Of a stretch of DNA of 64,000 bases, positions 32,959 through 42,414 are shown piece by piece. A program made the translations under genes and the position numbers. The notes below the pieces were generated by a model. It worked only from the letters and a program-made list of their open reading frames with translations. It was not told the origin of the DNA and ran no database searches. The number at the start of each line of letters is the position of its first letter. Within the stretch, counting starts at the first letter, position 1. The stretch covers positions 1 through 64,000 of the forward strand of contig CALVED010000010.1 of assembly GCA_944326485.1 (NCBI GenBank). Direction: 5' to 3'. The stretch comes from Candidatus Gastranaerophilales bacterium. GTDB taxonomy: Bacteria > Cyanobacteriota > Vampirovibrionia > Gastranaerophilales > Gastranaerophilaceae.

Positions 32959-33540
32959 TTACAAGCAATCACACATTCTAAAGAAATATCCTTGTTCCTT
33001 AGAACAAACCGGACATTTTTTAGGAGCTTCTAAATTTTCAATAACGTACCCACAATGTTGACAAATCCACTTAATTTTTTTGTCATTTTTAAACATCATT
33101 TGTTTTTCTAATCTTTCTGCAAGTTTTTTATAACGTTTAGAATGATGTTCTTCAATAGATGCTATATTATAAAAAGCAGTAGAAATTTTATCAAAACCTT
33201 CTTCTTTAGCAATTCTTCCGAATTCAGGATAAAGAATTTGATTTTCTTCTTCTTCATATTTACTTGCACAAAGTAAATTAGATAAAGTATCACCATAACA
33301 GCTTGGATATGAAGCATTATTTATTACAACATCATCTCCATCAAGGAATTTAAAATAAATTTCTGCATGTTCTTTTTCATTTAAAGCAGTATTTCTAAAA
33401 ATTTGAGCAATTTCGATATATCCTTCTTTTTCAGCAATCGAAGCAAACATGCAATATCTGTTTCTTGCCATAGATTCACCGGCGAAAGCTTTCATTAAAT
33501 TTTCTCTTGTTCTTGTATTTTTTAATTGCAATTTTTCCAT
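32959..33540 (-). CDS. Rubrerythrin
   Basis: Encodes 193 residues: a ferritin-like diiron four-helix domain (FAGESMARNRYCMFASIAEKEGY, NEKEHAEIYF, with ExxH motifs, later IASIEEHHSKRY) and a C-terminal rubredoxin-like Fe(Cys)4 domain (WICQHCGYVIENLEAPKKCPVCSKEQGYF). It reduces hydrogen peroxide in anaerobes. GGAGGG sits just before the ATG. It ends with an unusual extra Cys-containing tail (RMCDCL). Cytoplasmic. Confidence 0.95.
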   Translation of the reverse strand: MEKLQLKNTRTRENLMKAFAGESMARNRYCMFASIAEKEGYIEIAQIFRNTALNEKEHAEIYFKFLDGDDVVINNASYPSCYGDTLSNLLCASKYEEEENQILYPEFGRIAKEEGFDKISTAFYNIASIEEHHSKRYKKLAERLEKQMMFKNDKKIKWICQHCGYVIENLEAPKKCPVCSKEQGYFFRMCDCL

Positions 33541-33593
33541 AATATCCCTCCGGTTATTTTATAATCTATAAATTTATGATATAAAATAACCTT

Positions 33594-34277
33594 ATGGCTA
33601 AACTAATAGAGTATATGGTAAATAACGGTAAAATTAATATGGAAACAGATTCTGAAATTTTAGAATCTGCAATTAAAAATAAAGAAAGAGAACCCATAAT
33701 AAGATTTTACGGATGGAGTCCAAAATGTGTTTCATTAGGCAGGAATCAAACATTTGATCATATCAATATAAACTATTGCAGCAAAAATAAAATAGATATT
33801 GTAAAAAGAGTAACAGGAGGAAGAGGTCTGCTTCACGATGATGAAGTAACATATTCTTTTATATGTCCTATAGATTTTTTACAAGCAGGAGAAAGTGTAA
33901 TTAAATCATATAAGGAAATCTCATCAGCCATAATTGAAGGATTTAAAAATATTGATATTACACTTGAAATAGGGAACTCAAAGAAAAGAAACGCCTCTTT
34001 TGACTATTGTATGTTATTATCTACAGGTGCAGATCTTTCTTATAATGAGAAAAAACTTATAGGTTCTGCACAATATCGAAAAAATAATTATATTCTTCAA
34101 CATGGTTCTATATTATTCAGTTATAATCAAGAATTAATTGAAAAAATTTTCAATGAAAAAACATCATCAGAAACAATAATTTCAATAAATGAAATTAATC
34201 AACGTCTAAAACGACAAGACATCATTGAAGCTATGAAAAAAGGATTTAAAGACTATTTCTCTATCGTTTATTATTAA
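33594..34277 (+). CDS. Lipoate-protein ligase/octanoyltransferase family protein
   Basis: Encodes 227 residues of the BPL/LplA/LipB fold: FYGWSPKCVSLGRNQTFDHIN, VKRVTGGRGLLHDDEVTYSF (the RxTGGxxxxHxxxxxY lipoyl-binding motif), and KKLIGSAQYRKNNYILQHGSIL with the conserved Lys-x-x-Gly-Ser-Ala. A cysteine in FDYCMLL lies near the LipM catalytic site, so transferase and ligase activities are both possible. It attaches lipoyl or octanoyl groups to carrier proteins. No Shine-Dalgarno is visible; TATAAA ends eight bases before the ATG. Confidence 0.88.
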   Translation: MAKLIEYMVNNGKINMETDSEILESAIKNKEREPIIRFYGWSPKCVSLGRNQTFDHININYCSKNKIDIVKRVTGGRGLLHDDEVTYSFICPIDFLQAGESVIKSYKEISSAIIEGFKNIDITLEIGNSKKRNASFDYCMLLSTGADLSYNEKKLIGSAQYRKNNYILQHGSILFSYNQELIEKIFNEKTSSETIISINEINQRLKRQDIIEAMKKGFKDYFSIVYY

Positions 34278-34665
34278 ACTTAGCAGTATAGAAAACAGAA
34301 CTTTGACTTAATATTTCATGAATTTTATTCTCGTCATCATTAGTAGCTGCAGTTAAAAAATATCTCTTTTGAGTTTCTCTCGGATTAACATAAAAATCCA
34401 CTTCTGTTAATTTTACTCTTTTAGACCCTTTAGGTAATTCTTTTTTATAAAGTCTATCTAAATTTTCAGCGAAATTTTTAGCTGCATTATGGACTGTACC
34501 ATCAATTTTTTCACTAAAACAAACCGTATCCGTAAGAGTATATTGTTTTAATTGTTTATTATTATTAAAAGAAGTTTTCATTAACGTTGGAATATCTGCT
34601 TTAGGTTTATTGTCATTTAATGTAAAAACCATTAAAGATCCAAAAGAAACAGGTCTTATATTCAT
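34261..34665 (-). CDS. Small cytoplasmic protein, unknown function
   Basis: Encodes 134 residues beginning MNIRPVSFGSLMVFTLNDNK. The N-terminal SFG/SFKG-type motif is shared in form with the LSFKGN of the protein at 25543-26523. The rest is helical and basic with VDFYVNPRETQKRYFLTAA. There is no signal peptide or catalytic motif. It overlaps the convergent lipoate ligase-like gene by 17 bases. AGGATG lies upstream of the start. No family recognised. Confidence 0.65.
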   Translation of the reverse strand: MNIRPVSFGSLMVFTLNDNKPKADIPTLMKTSFNNNKQLKQYTLTDTVCFSEKIDGTVHNAAKNFAENLDRLYKKELPKGSKRVKLTEVDFYVNPRETQKRYFLTAATNDDENKIHEILSQSSVFYTAKFNNKR

Positions 34666-34796
34666 TTAAACATCCTTTATTGCATGTATTATGCTAAGTT
34701 GAAAACATGAAAAAAAAAAAAGTTGCTTCAATATTATGAAAATACTTTAAAATCTGATACAATTAATAAAGTTAAATATTATACAGAGGTTATCCA

Positions 34797-36143
34797 ATGG
34801 AAAATATAAAAAAGAAACTGGTTAACTACCCATATTTAGAAAAACCGGTTGAAATATATGAAAGAGAATGCGGGCACAAAATTGTATATGCATATAAAAA
34901 AGGTTCTTTAATAAACATAAGCAGTTGGGTAAAAACAGGTTCAATAAATGAAAACGATGAAAACAACGGAATTTCTCATTTTCTTGAACATTTAATGTTT
35001 AAAGGAACAAAGAAACATAAAGCCGGAGAATTTGACAGAATTTTAGAATCCAAAGGAGCTATTGTAAACGCAGCCACTTGGAAAGATTATACATTTTATT
35101 ACGTTACAATTCCTAAAGGCAGTGATGGTCAAAACTTCATACAGACTTTAGAACTTCACGCTGATATGATGTTAAATCCAGTAATACCTGAAAATGAAAT
35201 TGGAGAACCTTTTGATATTAATAATACAAAAATAGGAACAAAAAGAGAACGCCACGTTGTTATTGAAGAAATAAGAATGAGAAAAGATCAGCCTTGGACA
35301 AAGGTATATAATCTTTTAAATTACAATATGTATACCTCTCATCCTTATAAAAGAGATGTTATCGGTAATGAAACAATAATTTCAACAGTAAAAAGAGAAA
35401 CTGTTCTTGATTATTATAAAACTTTTTATACTCCAAATAACATAACAACAATAATCGTTGGAGATTTAAATCCCGAAAAAATTATTCCATTAATTGCAAA
35501 AGAATTTAATTTTGACGGAAGAAAAAATATAGAAAATCCTAAACATCAAATTGATAAACAACCCAAGGGAGGGAAATATTGTGAAGAATATTCACAAATA
35601 AATACAGGATTTTTAATGTTCGGATTTTTAGGAGCTAAAGCAAATGATATAAGAACTTCAATAATTTTAGAAATGATATGTCTTATATTGGGAACAGGTC
35701 AAAGTTCAAGATTATATCAAGAGCTGATAGAAAAAACCAAAAATCCTATTTTTAATATAGTATCAACAGACTATTATCAATTTAGAGATGGAGGAAATGT
35801 ATTTGTTCAAGCAAACTTTAAGCCTGAGGCAAAAGAAGAAGCAATAAATAATATAAAAGAACAAATAAAAAAAGTATATGAAGAAGGAATCACGCAAAGA
35901 GAATTAAATAAAGCAAAGAAAAAACTCAAGGCTTCTTTTGCCGAAAATTCTGAAACTGTTTCCGATATTGCAGAAACAATAGGTTATTATATGACTGTAT
36001 GCGATAATTTAGAATATATTGAAGAATATATTAATACTATTGATAAAATAACTCTTGAAGAAATAAAAGAAACAGCAAAAAAATATTTAAATATTGAAGA
36101 TGCAGTAATATCCGTATTAATGCCTGAATCATTTAAAAATTAA
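34797..36143 (+). CDS. M16 zinc peptidase, catalytic subunit
   Basis: Encodes 448 residues with the inverted zinc motif HFLEH at 61-65 (SHFLEHLMFKGT) and a downstream ERHVVIEEIRM supplying the third ligand. The second half carries the non-catalytic repeat (SRLYQELIEKTKNPIFNI). This is the PqqL/MPP-beta/YmxG family. It pairs with the next gene, an inactive homologue, to form a clam-shell heterodimer that degrades peptides. No signal peptide. The next gene starts 10 bases on. Confidence 0.92.
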   Translation: MENIKKKLVNYPYLEKPVEIYERECGHKIVYAYKKGSLINISSWVKTGSINENDENNGISHFLEHLMFKGTKKHKAGEFDRILESKGAIVNAATWKDYTFYYVTIPKGSDGQNFIQTLELHADMMLNPVIPENEIGEPFDINNTKIGTKRERHVVIEEIRMRKDQPWTKVYNLLNYNMYTSHPYKRDVIGNETIISTVKRETVLDYYKTFYTPNNITTIIVGDLNPEKIIPLIAKEFNFDGRKNIENPKHQIDKQPKGGKYCEEYSQINTGFLMFGFLGAKANDIRTSIILEMICLILGTGQSSRLYQELIEKTKNPIFNIVSTDYYQFRDGGNVFVQANFKPEAKEEAINNIKEQIKKVYEEGITQRELNKAKKKLKASFAENSETVSDIAETIGYYMTVCDNLEYIEEYINTIDKITLEEIKETAKKYLNIEDAVISVLMPESFKN

Positions 36144-36153
36144 AGGATAAAAG

Positions 36154-37395
36154 ATGAAAAAGCTTAAATTAAAAAATGGAATAGATGTAATAATTAAAAA
36201 TAATAAAAATACGCCAAGAACAGCAATAGTAATGTATGCTCAAATAAATAAAGATGAAGAAAAAGCAGGTTTATATTATCTAATAACACAATTAATGATG
36301 CAAGGAACAAAGAATAAATCTTCAGAAGAATTGGCACAGATATTAGATGAAAATGCCATTGATTTAAGTATAGAAAAAAAGGCTGATTATATAAGGTTTA
36401 AATTATTATGTTTAAATGAAGATGTAGATTATGCTTTAGAAATTTTTGAAGACATCATTGAAAATTCAACATTTGAAGACTACAAAAAAGAAGCATTAAA
36501 AATAAAAGGAGAGCTTTCCGCTGATTTAGACTCGGCTAAAATTCAAGCACAAGATAATTACTATAGAACATTATTTAAAGATCATCCTTATAGTATCGGC
36601 AGAGAAGAAATTATATCTCAAATTGAATCAATAACAAAAGAAGATATAATTGAAGCATATAAGGGAATAAAATATATATCTAAAAAAACAATTTCTGTAG
36701 CCGGTGATATCGACGAAGAAAAATTCATAGAACGTTTAAACAAACATCTCTCTAACTTAAGAATAGAAACTAAAGAAGAAAATAAAAGAGAGCAAATAAA
36801 AGAACTAACTCAAAATAGAGTATCCGTTATACAAAAAGAAGATGCAAACCAAGCTCAAATATTTCAAGGTTGGTTGTTTCCAACAATATTTTCTCCGGAT
36901 TATCCGGCAATAATATTATTAAATACAATAATGGGTGCATCCGGATTATCTTCAAGACTATTTCTTGAATTAAGGGAAAAACAAGGTCTTGCTTATACAG
37001 TAAGAAGTGTATATGAACCATTTTTATTGTGTGCAGACTTTTTTGTTTATATTGCAACTGAGCCTAAAAATATAAAAACATCAATTGACGGTTTTGCAAA
37101 AGAAATAAAGAAAATTATGACAGAAATAATTTCAGAAGAAGAACTAAATAATGCAAAAAATAATGCAATAGGGAAACGTCAATTTTATCAAGAAACAAAT
37201 CTATTAGAAGCTTCTCTAAGAGGTTATTATGAATTTCTTGGACTTGGCTATGATTGGGAAGAAAAACTTATAGAATCTATTAAGAATACAACAAAAGAAC
37301 AAATAATTACAATTGCAAAGAAATACTTTTCAAATCCAAATGTATTAAGTGTTCTTGCACCAACAAAATATCTAAAAGAGGCAGATTTATTATAA
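36154..37395 (+). CDS. M16 peptidase-like protein, non-catalytic subunit
   Basis: Encodes 413 residues homologous to the preceding peptidase, but the HxxEH position reads YLITQ (GLYYLITQLMMQGTK), so it cannot bind zinc. It keeps the substrate-handling Arg/Tyr region of the second domain (SSRLFLELREKQGLAYTVRS). Catalytic/non-catalytic pairs are characteristic of M16B peptidases; this is the regulatory or substrate-binding half. AAAGGA precedes the ATG; spacing shows one transcript. Confidence 0.92.
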   Translation: MKKLKLKNGIDVIIKNNKNTPRTAIVMYAQINKDEEKAGLYYLITQLMMQGTKNKSSEELAQILDENAIDLSIEKKADYIRFKLLCLNEDVDYALEIFEDIIENSTFEDYKKEALKIKGELSADLDSAKIQAQDNYYRTLFKDHPYSIGREEIISQIESITKEDIIEAYKGIKYISKKTISVAGDIDEEKFIERLNKHLSNLRIETKEENKREQIKELTQNRVSVIQKEDANQAQIFQGWLFPTIFSPDYPAIILLNTIMGASGLSSRLFLELREKQGLAYTVRSVYEPFLLCADFFVYIATEPKNIKTSIDGFAKEIKKIMTEIISEEELNNAKNNAIGKRQFYQETNLLEASLRGYYEFLGLGYDWEEKLIESIKNTTKEQIITIAKKYFSNPNVLSVLAPTKYLKEADLL

Positions 37396-37419
37396 AAAAT
37401 TGTAATTAGATAAAGAATT

Positions 37420-39042
37420 ATGATAAAATCAACACAAGAAGATATGAATAAAGTAGATTTACAAAATAAGAAAATAAAAAAAGAAATAGATAAATTTAAG
37501 AAATCAGGCAATATTCAAAAAGCTATAGAAACGTGCCAAGGCGCATTATTGCAAGATGAAAACAATGCCGAGTTACATATTAAACTTGGTGATTTATATA
37601 TGGAATGGCATCTTGATATTCATCAAGTAAAACAATACGTTGATGAAGCCATTACAGAATATCAACGTGCATTAGAATCTTGTGTTGATTCAGCAGAAAT
37701 ATACTACAAAATTGCAATGGCTTTTTATTATAAGAGAGAGTTGGAAAAAGCAATAAACTATTTTAAGTTAGCACTTGAACATAATACGAAAATGGCAGAA
37801 GCTCATTTTATGATTGCTGAAATTTTTATGAAAAAAGGTGATTTCTTAGAGGCAATAGAATCTGCGCAAAGAGCTATCCAAATAGCACCACTTTCATCCT
37901 CTAGAGCATATTTTTTAATTTTCTGCATTCAATCACTTTCAAATAAAACAAAATGGTATAAAAAATTTTCAAAATTAATTGCATCATTTATAACTCTACC
38001 ATTTGATAAATATGCATTAAAAGAAGTTGCCAGAAAATTATCATATTTACAATTTGTTCCAACCTTAATAAGAACGTCTATAATGATATTTTTACACGGA
38101 TTTAACCAAAAAATATTAGACATATATAGAGAAACAATAGATAAAGCACCCGGGTTTGTTGAGCTATATATTAATTTAGGTAGAGTTTATTTCGAATTAA
38201 AAAGATATGATGATGCAATATGTGAATATAAAATGGCAATATGGCTAGATAGTCTTAATATAAGAGCATATTACTACTTATGCCAATTATATGAAGAACA
38301 AAGAGATTTTGATAATGCAATAGAAACTTGCAAAAAACTTATTGAATTACAACCTCACGTTGCTGATTTTCACTGTAGAATAGCACAATATTTATATTTA
38401 AGAGGAGATATATCTGAAGCAATAGAACATTACCAAACTGCAGTAACAATAAATCCAAATCCACAATGGACTAGCGTTGTTGCACAAACATTAGGATTTA
38501 TTTTCCAAGAAAATACAAAAGATCTAGATGCGGCAATAAGTTCATATCAAAATGCATATAATTTAAATCCCAATGATATAGACATTTATTTAAATTTAGG
38601 CAATGTCTTTTTTGAGAAAGGCTCTTATGACAATGCGTTAATAGTATATAAAAAAGCTTTAGAATCATCACCATATAATGCAAGACTACACTGCAATCTT
38701 GGTTATTTATACTGGGGAAAAGGTAATATTGAAGAAGCAATAAAAGAATATGAAAAAGCAATAAAATATGATAATACTTATGATATTGCATACAACAACT
38801 TAGGTGTAATTTATCTTGATGATTTAGGAAGAGTTAAAAAAGCTATTGAATTATTTGAGTCAGCAAGAAAATATAATCCAAATTATGCTTTGGCTAATTA
38901 CAACTTAGCCCGTTCAATTGCAATAACCGGAGATAAGGTTGAAGCCGCAAAATTATATCAAATAGCCCTTGATATTAATACTTATACACAAGAACTTGAC
39001 CCTAAAGATATTGAAGAGAAAATACAAGATTTATTTACATAA
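37420..39042 (+). CDS. Tetratricopeptide repeat protein, about 540 residues
   Basis: Contains many 34-residue TPR units. Typical ones are AEIYYKIAMAFYYKRELEKAINYFKLALEHNTK, VELYINLGRVYFELKRYDDAICEYKMAIW, IDIYLNLGNVFFEKGSYDNALIVYKKALESSP and ARLHCNLGYLYWGKGNIEEAIKEYEKAIKY. There is no signal peptide. It acts as a protein-protein scaffold; the partner is unknown. It lies between the M16 pair and a thioesterase gene on the same strand, with gaps of 24 and 12 bases. Confidence 0.88.
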   Translation: MIKSTQEDMNKVDLQNKKIKKEIDKFKKSGNIQKAIETCQGALLQDENNAELHIKLGDLYMEWHLDIHQVKQYVDEAITEYQRALESCVDSAEIYYKIAMAFYYKRELEKAINYFKLALEHNTKMAEAHFMIAEIFMKKGDFLEAIESAQRAIQIAPLSSSRAYFLIFCIQSLSNKTKWYKKFSKLIASFITLPFDKYALKEVARKLSYLQFVPTLIRTSIMIFLHGFNQKILDIYRETIDKAPGFVELYINLGRVYFELKRYDDAICEYKMAIWLDSLNIRAYYYLCQLYEEQRDFDNAIETCKKLIELQPHVADFHCRIAQYLYLRGDISEAIEHYQTAVTINPNPQWTSVVAQTLGFIFQENTKDLDAAISSYQNAYNLNPNDIDIYLNLGNVFFEKGSYDNALIVYKKALESSPYNARLHCNLGYLYWGKGNIEEAIKEYEKAIKYDNTYDIAYNNLGVIYLDDLGRVKKAIELFESARKYNPNYALANYNLARSIAITGDKVEAAKLYQIALDINTYTQELDPKDIEEKIQDLFT

Positions 39043-39054
39043 AAGAGAAGAGAA

Positions 39055-39462
39055 ATGAAATATATACAAGAAATAAGAGTATTATATAGCGATACAGATT
39101 CTTATGGCGTAGTATGGCACGGTTCATATACAAAATGGTTTGAAGCAGCAAGGGTTGGACTTGTCGAAATGCTGGGTTTAGAACTTGAAACATTAGAGAA
39201 AAATAATATACTGTTTCCTGTTGTTGAAATGAATATAAGATATAAATCATCAGCTAAAATGAATGAAAGAATTATCATAAAAACTCATATATCAGAAATA
39301 AAACCTGTCAGTATTACATTTGAACATAATGTATATGAAAAAAATACTGGCATTTTAAGAGTTAATGCTCATACAACAATTGTTGTAATAAATTCAGAGA
39401 CGGGGAAATTATACAGAAAAATCCCGTCTGAATTATATTCAAAGTTCGAACAGGGACTATAG
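39055..39462 (+). CDS. YbgC-like acyl-CoA thioesterase (hotdog fold)
   Basis: Encodes 135 residues with the 4-hydroxybenzoyl-CoA thioesterase signature: YSDTDSYGVVWHGSYTKWFEAARVGLVEMLG (catalytic Asp and the HxxY loop), NILFPVVEMNIRYKSSAKMNERIIIKT and a C-terminal strand. It hydrolyses short acyl-CoA or acyl-ACP thioesters in the cytoplasm. AGAGAAG precedes the ATG. Followed by dispersed repeat copy 4. Confidence 0.9.
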   Translation: MKYIQEIRVLYSDTDSYGVVWHGSYTKWFEAARVGLVEMLGLELETLEKNNILFPVVEMNIRYKSSAKMNERIIIKTHISEIKPVSITFEHNVYEKNTGILRVNAHTTIVVINSETGKLYRKIPSELYSKFEQGL

Positions 39463-39467
39463 ATATA

Positions 39468-39530
39468 GTCTAGCATTGTATTTTGTTACCACTCACTAAC
39501 GAAGTACTCACATTTTAAAATTATCACTCA
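39468..39530 (+). repeat. Dispersed repeat, copy 4 (left end only)
   Basis: TAGTCTAGCATTGTATTTTGTTACCACTCACTAACGAAGTACTCACATTTT matches the left third of the repeat and then stops near ATCACTCA. It sits just after the thioesterase stop. Confidence 0.7.
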
Positions 39531-39622
39531 AAATTAAACTTTAGGTCTATAAATTTAAATCTATAGGCTATGTTATCATCTTAGAATATTTTTTAAAATA
39601 AAAATATATAAGGGGTATTAAG

Positions 39623-40396
39623 TTGGGGATAAGTACTTATAAAAAATCTACCAATAAAGAGATAAAAGAATATAGCCATAGTATTGATTCCTTGGCTAAA
39701 AAGTACTATGACATCGCTGAAGAGTTAAGGAATAACTTTAAGTATAAAGAGTCAATAGAAAAGTATTTAAATTCAATATTAATAGACAGAAATAATTATA
39801 ATTCTTATCTTGGGATTGCTCTTTCATATAAAAATATAAAAAATTACACAAAAGCAATAAATAATTTTGAAAAAGCTGAATTGATAAACCCTGATAATTC
39901 AAATATAAAAAAAGAATTAGCAATGTGTAATATAATAAAAGGTAATTTTGAGAGAGGACTTGAATATCTAATTCAAGCTATTAGCTTAGAACCTGAAAAT
40001 ATAGAAATTCAAATGCAAATGGCCTTAGTACATGAATTAATAGAAGAAGAGTCAATGGCTTTGATGATATATCAAAAAATAATAGAAACAAAACCCGACT
40101 ACATAAGAGCATATATTCAAAAAGCAACACTATACATGCATTTAGATGACTATCTAAATTCAGCAATATTATTTAAAAAAATAATAAAAATAAAACCCGA
40201 TTATTATAGAGGCTTTTTAGCATTAGGAATATGTTATGAAAGACTTTCAAATATTTCTGCAGCCAAAAGATATTATAAAAAATATTTAGACGCAAACCCA
40301 TTAGCTAATGATTACTTTGACATAAAGAACAGAATTAAAGAATTAATGAGTCAACAAACAAATAAAATAAACAAATTAAAAATTATACATATATAA
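39623..40396 (+). CDS. Tetratricopeptide repeat protein, 257 residues
   Basis: Starts at a TTG preceded by AAGGGGT. Contains about six TPR units: FKYKESIEKYLNSILIDRNNYNSYLGIALSYKNIKNYTKAINNFEKAELINP, ERGLEYLIQAISLEP, ESMALMIYQKIIETKPDYIRAYIQKATLYMHLDDYLNSAILFKKIIKIKPDYYRGFLALGICYERLSNISAAKRYYKKYLDANP. No signal peptide or catalytic domain. A sugar kinase gene follows. Role not assignable beyond scaffolding. Confidence 0.8.
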   Translation: MGISTYKKSTNKEIKEYSHSIDSLAKKYYDIAEELRNNFKYKESIEKYLNSILIDRNNYNSYLGIALSYKNIKNYTKAINNFEKAELINPDNSNIKKELAMCNIIKGNFERGLEYLIQAISLEPENIEIQMQMALVHELIEEESMALMIYQKIIETKPDYIRAYIQKATLYMHLDDYLNSAILFKKIIKIKPDYYRGFLALGICYERLSNISAAKRYYKKYLDANPLANDYFDIKNRIKELMSQQTNKINKLKIIHI

Positions 40397-40448
40397 ATTG
40401 ATTATTTATAATCTTTCTGATACACTTCAATCAAGAATAGACATCAAT

Positions 40449-41396
40449 ATGAACGAAAAACTTGATATAATAGCAATAGGAGAAAGTTTAATAGAACTTT
40501 CTACAAGTGAGAGTTTAACCACAGCTGCAACATTAAATAAATATTATGGCGGTGATAGTCTTACTACCGCAATAGCAGCTTTAAGGCTAGGGTCCAAAGT
40601 AGGATTTATTTCAAGAATAGGAATGGATTGTTTTAAGAATTATCTTCTTGAAAGCTGGCAGGAAGAAGGACTTGATATTTCACATGTTAAACCTGACCAA
40701 GGAACTAATGGATTATATATGGTATCTAAAGAACAAAATTGTTCCGAGAAAGAATTTGCATTCTACAGAAAAAAAACAGCCGCAACAAAACTAAGTATTG
40801 AAGATATTTCTACAGAATATATACAAAGTTCTTCATTAGTTTATGCTACAGGAATTACACAATCATTATCAATATCTGCTAGAGAAGCTGTAAAAGAAGC
40901 ATTCAAAATTGCAAAAGACAATAACATACTAACAGCTTATGATCCTAATTATAATTCATTAATATGGTCAGAAGATGAAGCAAAAGAAGCATTTGAAGAA
41001 ATAGAAGAATATATTGATATATTATTCATAAATATCAAACATGATTCGAAAATAATAATAGATTCATCTTCCGTTAATAATATAATGAAGTACTTATGGG
41101 ATAAAGGAATTTCAACAATCATAGTAAAATCAGACATTGAAAAAGGTTATTATGTAGGATACCAAGGTAAAATAGAATTTATAAAATATACAAATGAAGA
41201 AGTTATAGATAATACAGGTGCAGGAGATGCATTTAACGGAGGCGTATTACACGGTATCACATCAGGTATGTCTCCATTTAAAGCAGCAACTTTAGGAGCA
41301 ATTGTTGCCGGATTACAAATTAAAAACTTTGGTGCAATTAAATCCATACCTAACAAAGAAGAAGTTTATAAGATTTTTAAAGGTCAAAATGACTAA
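40449..41396 (+). CDS. PfkB-family sugar kinase
   Basis: Encodes about 315 residues of the ribokinase fold: IAIGESLIELSTSESL, YYGGDSLTTAIAALRLGSKVGFISRIGMDCF, AYDPNYNSLIW, FINIKHDSK and the ATP/anion-hole signature DNTGAGDAFNGGVLHGI. It phosphorylates a sugar such as 2-keto-3-deoxygluconate or fructose; substrate unresolved. I start at the ATG 40449 at the beginning of the fold; a TTG at 40398 is possible. The next gene begins eight bases before this stop. Confidence 0.88.
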   Translation: MNEKLDIIAIGESLIELSTSESLTTAATLNKYYGGDSLTTAIAALRLGSKVGFISRIGMDCFKNYLLESWQEEGLDISHVKPDQGTNGLYMVSKEQNCSEKEFAFYRKKTAATKLSIEDISTEYIQSSSLVYATGITQSLSISAREAVKEAFKIAKDNNILTAYDPNYNSLIWSEDEAKEAFEEIEEYIDILFINIKHDSKIIIDSSSVNNIMKYLWDKGISTIIVKSDIEKGYYVGYQGKIEFIKYTNEEVIDNTGAGDAFNGGVLHGITSGMSPFKAATLGAIVAGLQIKNFGAIKSIPNKEEVYKIFKGQND

Positions 41397-42414
41397 AAGC
41401 ATTTGCATTTCAGGATATTATGGTTTTGATAATTTTGGAGATGAATTAATATTAAAAGTTCTTGTTGAGAATCTCAAAAGTTTTTCATTTCCTACAAAGA
41501 TAACTGTATTTTCATCGAATCCAATAAAAACAAGCAATAATTTAGGTGTTAATAGTATCAATTCATTTGATGTTTTTAAACTGGTTAATACAATTATAAG
41601 AAGTGATTGTATAATTTCAGGTGGCGGAAGCTTATTACAAGATACAACAAGTGCAAAAAGCTTAATATACTACCTATTCATATTGGGATTAGCACAACTG
41701 TTAAGAAAAAAAACTATAATCTTTGCCCAAGGTATTGGACCAATAAACAATAAATTATTAGTCAGATTAACAGCATTTATATTAAAACAAACCAAATATA
41801 TTACAGTAAGAGATGATAATAGCATAAAATTACTAAAAGATTGGGGAATTAATGCAAATAAATGTGATGATCCTGTTTGGAATATAAATATAGAAAAAAG
41901 TGAAAAAAAAGGTAAAATCGGAATTCAATTAAGGAACTGCAAAATAATTACCGATAAATTTATTTCAGAACTTGCTATAAATATAAATAAATATTATTCA
42001 AATAAAGAACTTAACATATTATCATTACAAAATAGCTATGACCTAAATATATGTAATAAATTAAAATATGAATTAGAAAAAATAAATAAAAGTTTAAATA
42101 TAAAAATTATAGAAAATTCTTCAAATGAAAACATAATAAAAGAAATTATTCAACTTGAAGAACTTATTGCAATGCGATATCATGCCTGTTTAATAGCAAT
42201 CAAAGCAGGTGTAAAACTACTGCCGATAAATTATGACATAAAAGTAGAAAATTTAGGGAAAGAATTTAATCTAATAGAAATCAACCCAAGAGAAATAAAT
42301 GAGATTGGCAAAATATTTGAAGAATATCAGAATAAAAATATTATTCAAAATTCAGATATAATAAAAAATAAGGCATACAATTTTAAAGAGCTGGAGAAGC
42401 AGATTCTAAATTAA
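41389..42414 (+). CDS. csaB: CsaB-type polysaccharide pyruvyl transferase
   Basis: Encodes about 341 residues with MTKSICISGYYGFDNFGDELILKVLVENL (GYYGxxNxGDE), ISGGGSLLQDTTS, IIFAQGIGPI, TVRDDNS and LIAMRYHACLIAIKAG. These match CsaB, which adds pyruvate ketals to a secondary cell-wall polysaccharide that anchors S-layer-homology proteins. The start overlaps the sugar kinase stop by eight bases. The gene ends with zero gap against the convergent sigma factor gene. Confidence 0.88.
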   Translation: MTKSICISGYYGFDNFGDELILKVLVENLKSFSFPTKITVFSSNPIKTSNNLGVNSINSFDVFKLVNTIIRSDCIISGGGSLLQDTTSAKSLIYYLFILGLAQLLRKKTIIFAQGIGPINNKLLVRLTAFILKQTKYITVRDDNSIKLLKDWGINANKCDDPVWNINIEKSEKKGKIGIQLRNCKIITDKFISELAININKYYSNKELNILSLQNSYDLNICNKLKYELEKINKSLNIKIIENSSNENIIKEIIQLEELIAMRYHACLIAIKAGVKLLPINYDIKVENLGKEFNLIEINPREINEIGKIFEEYQNKNIIQNSDIIKNKAYNFKELEKQILN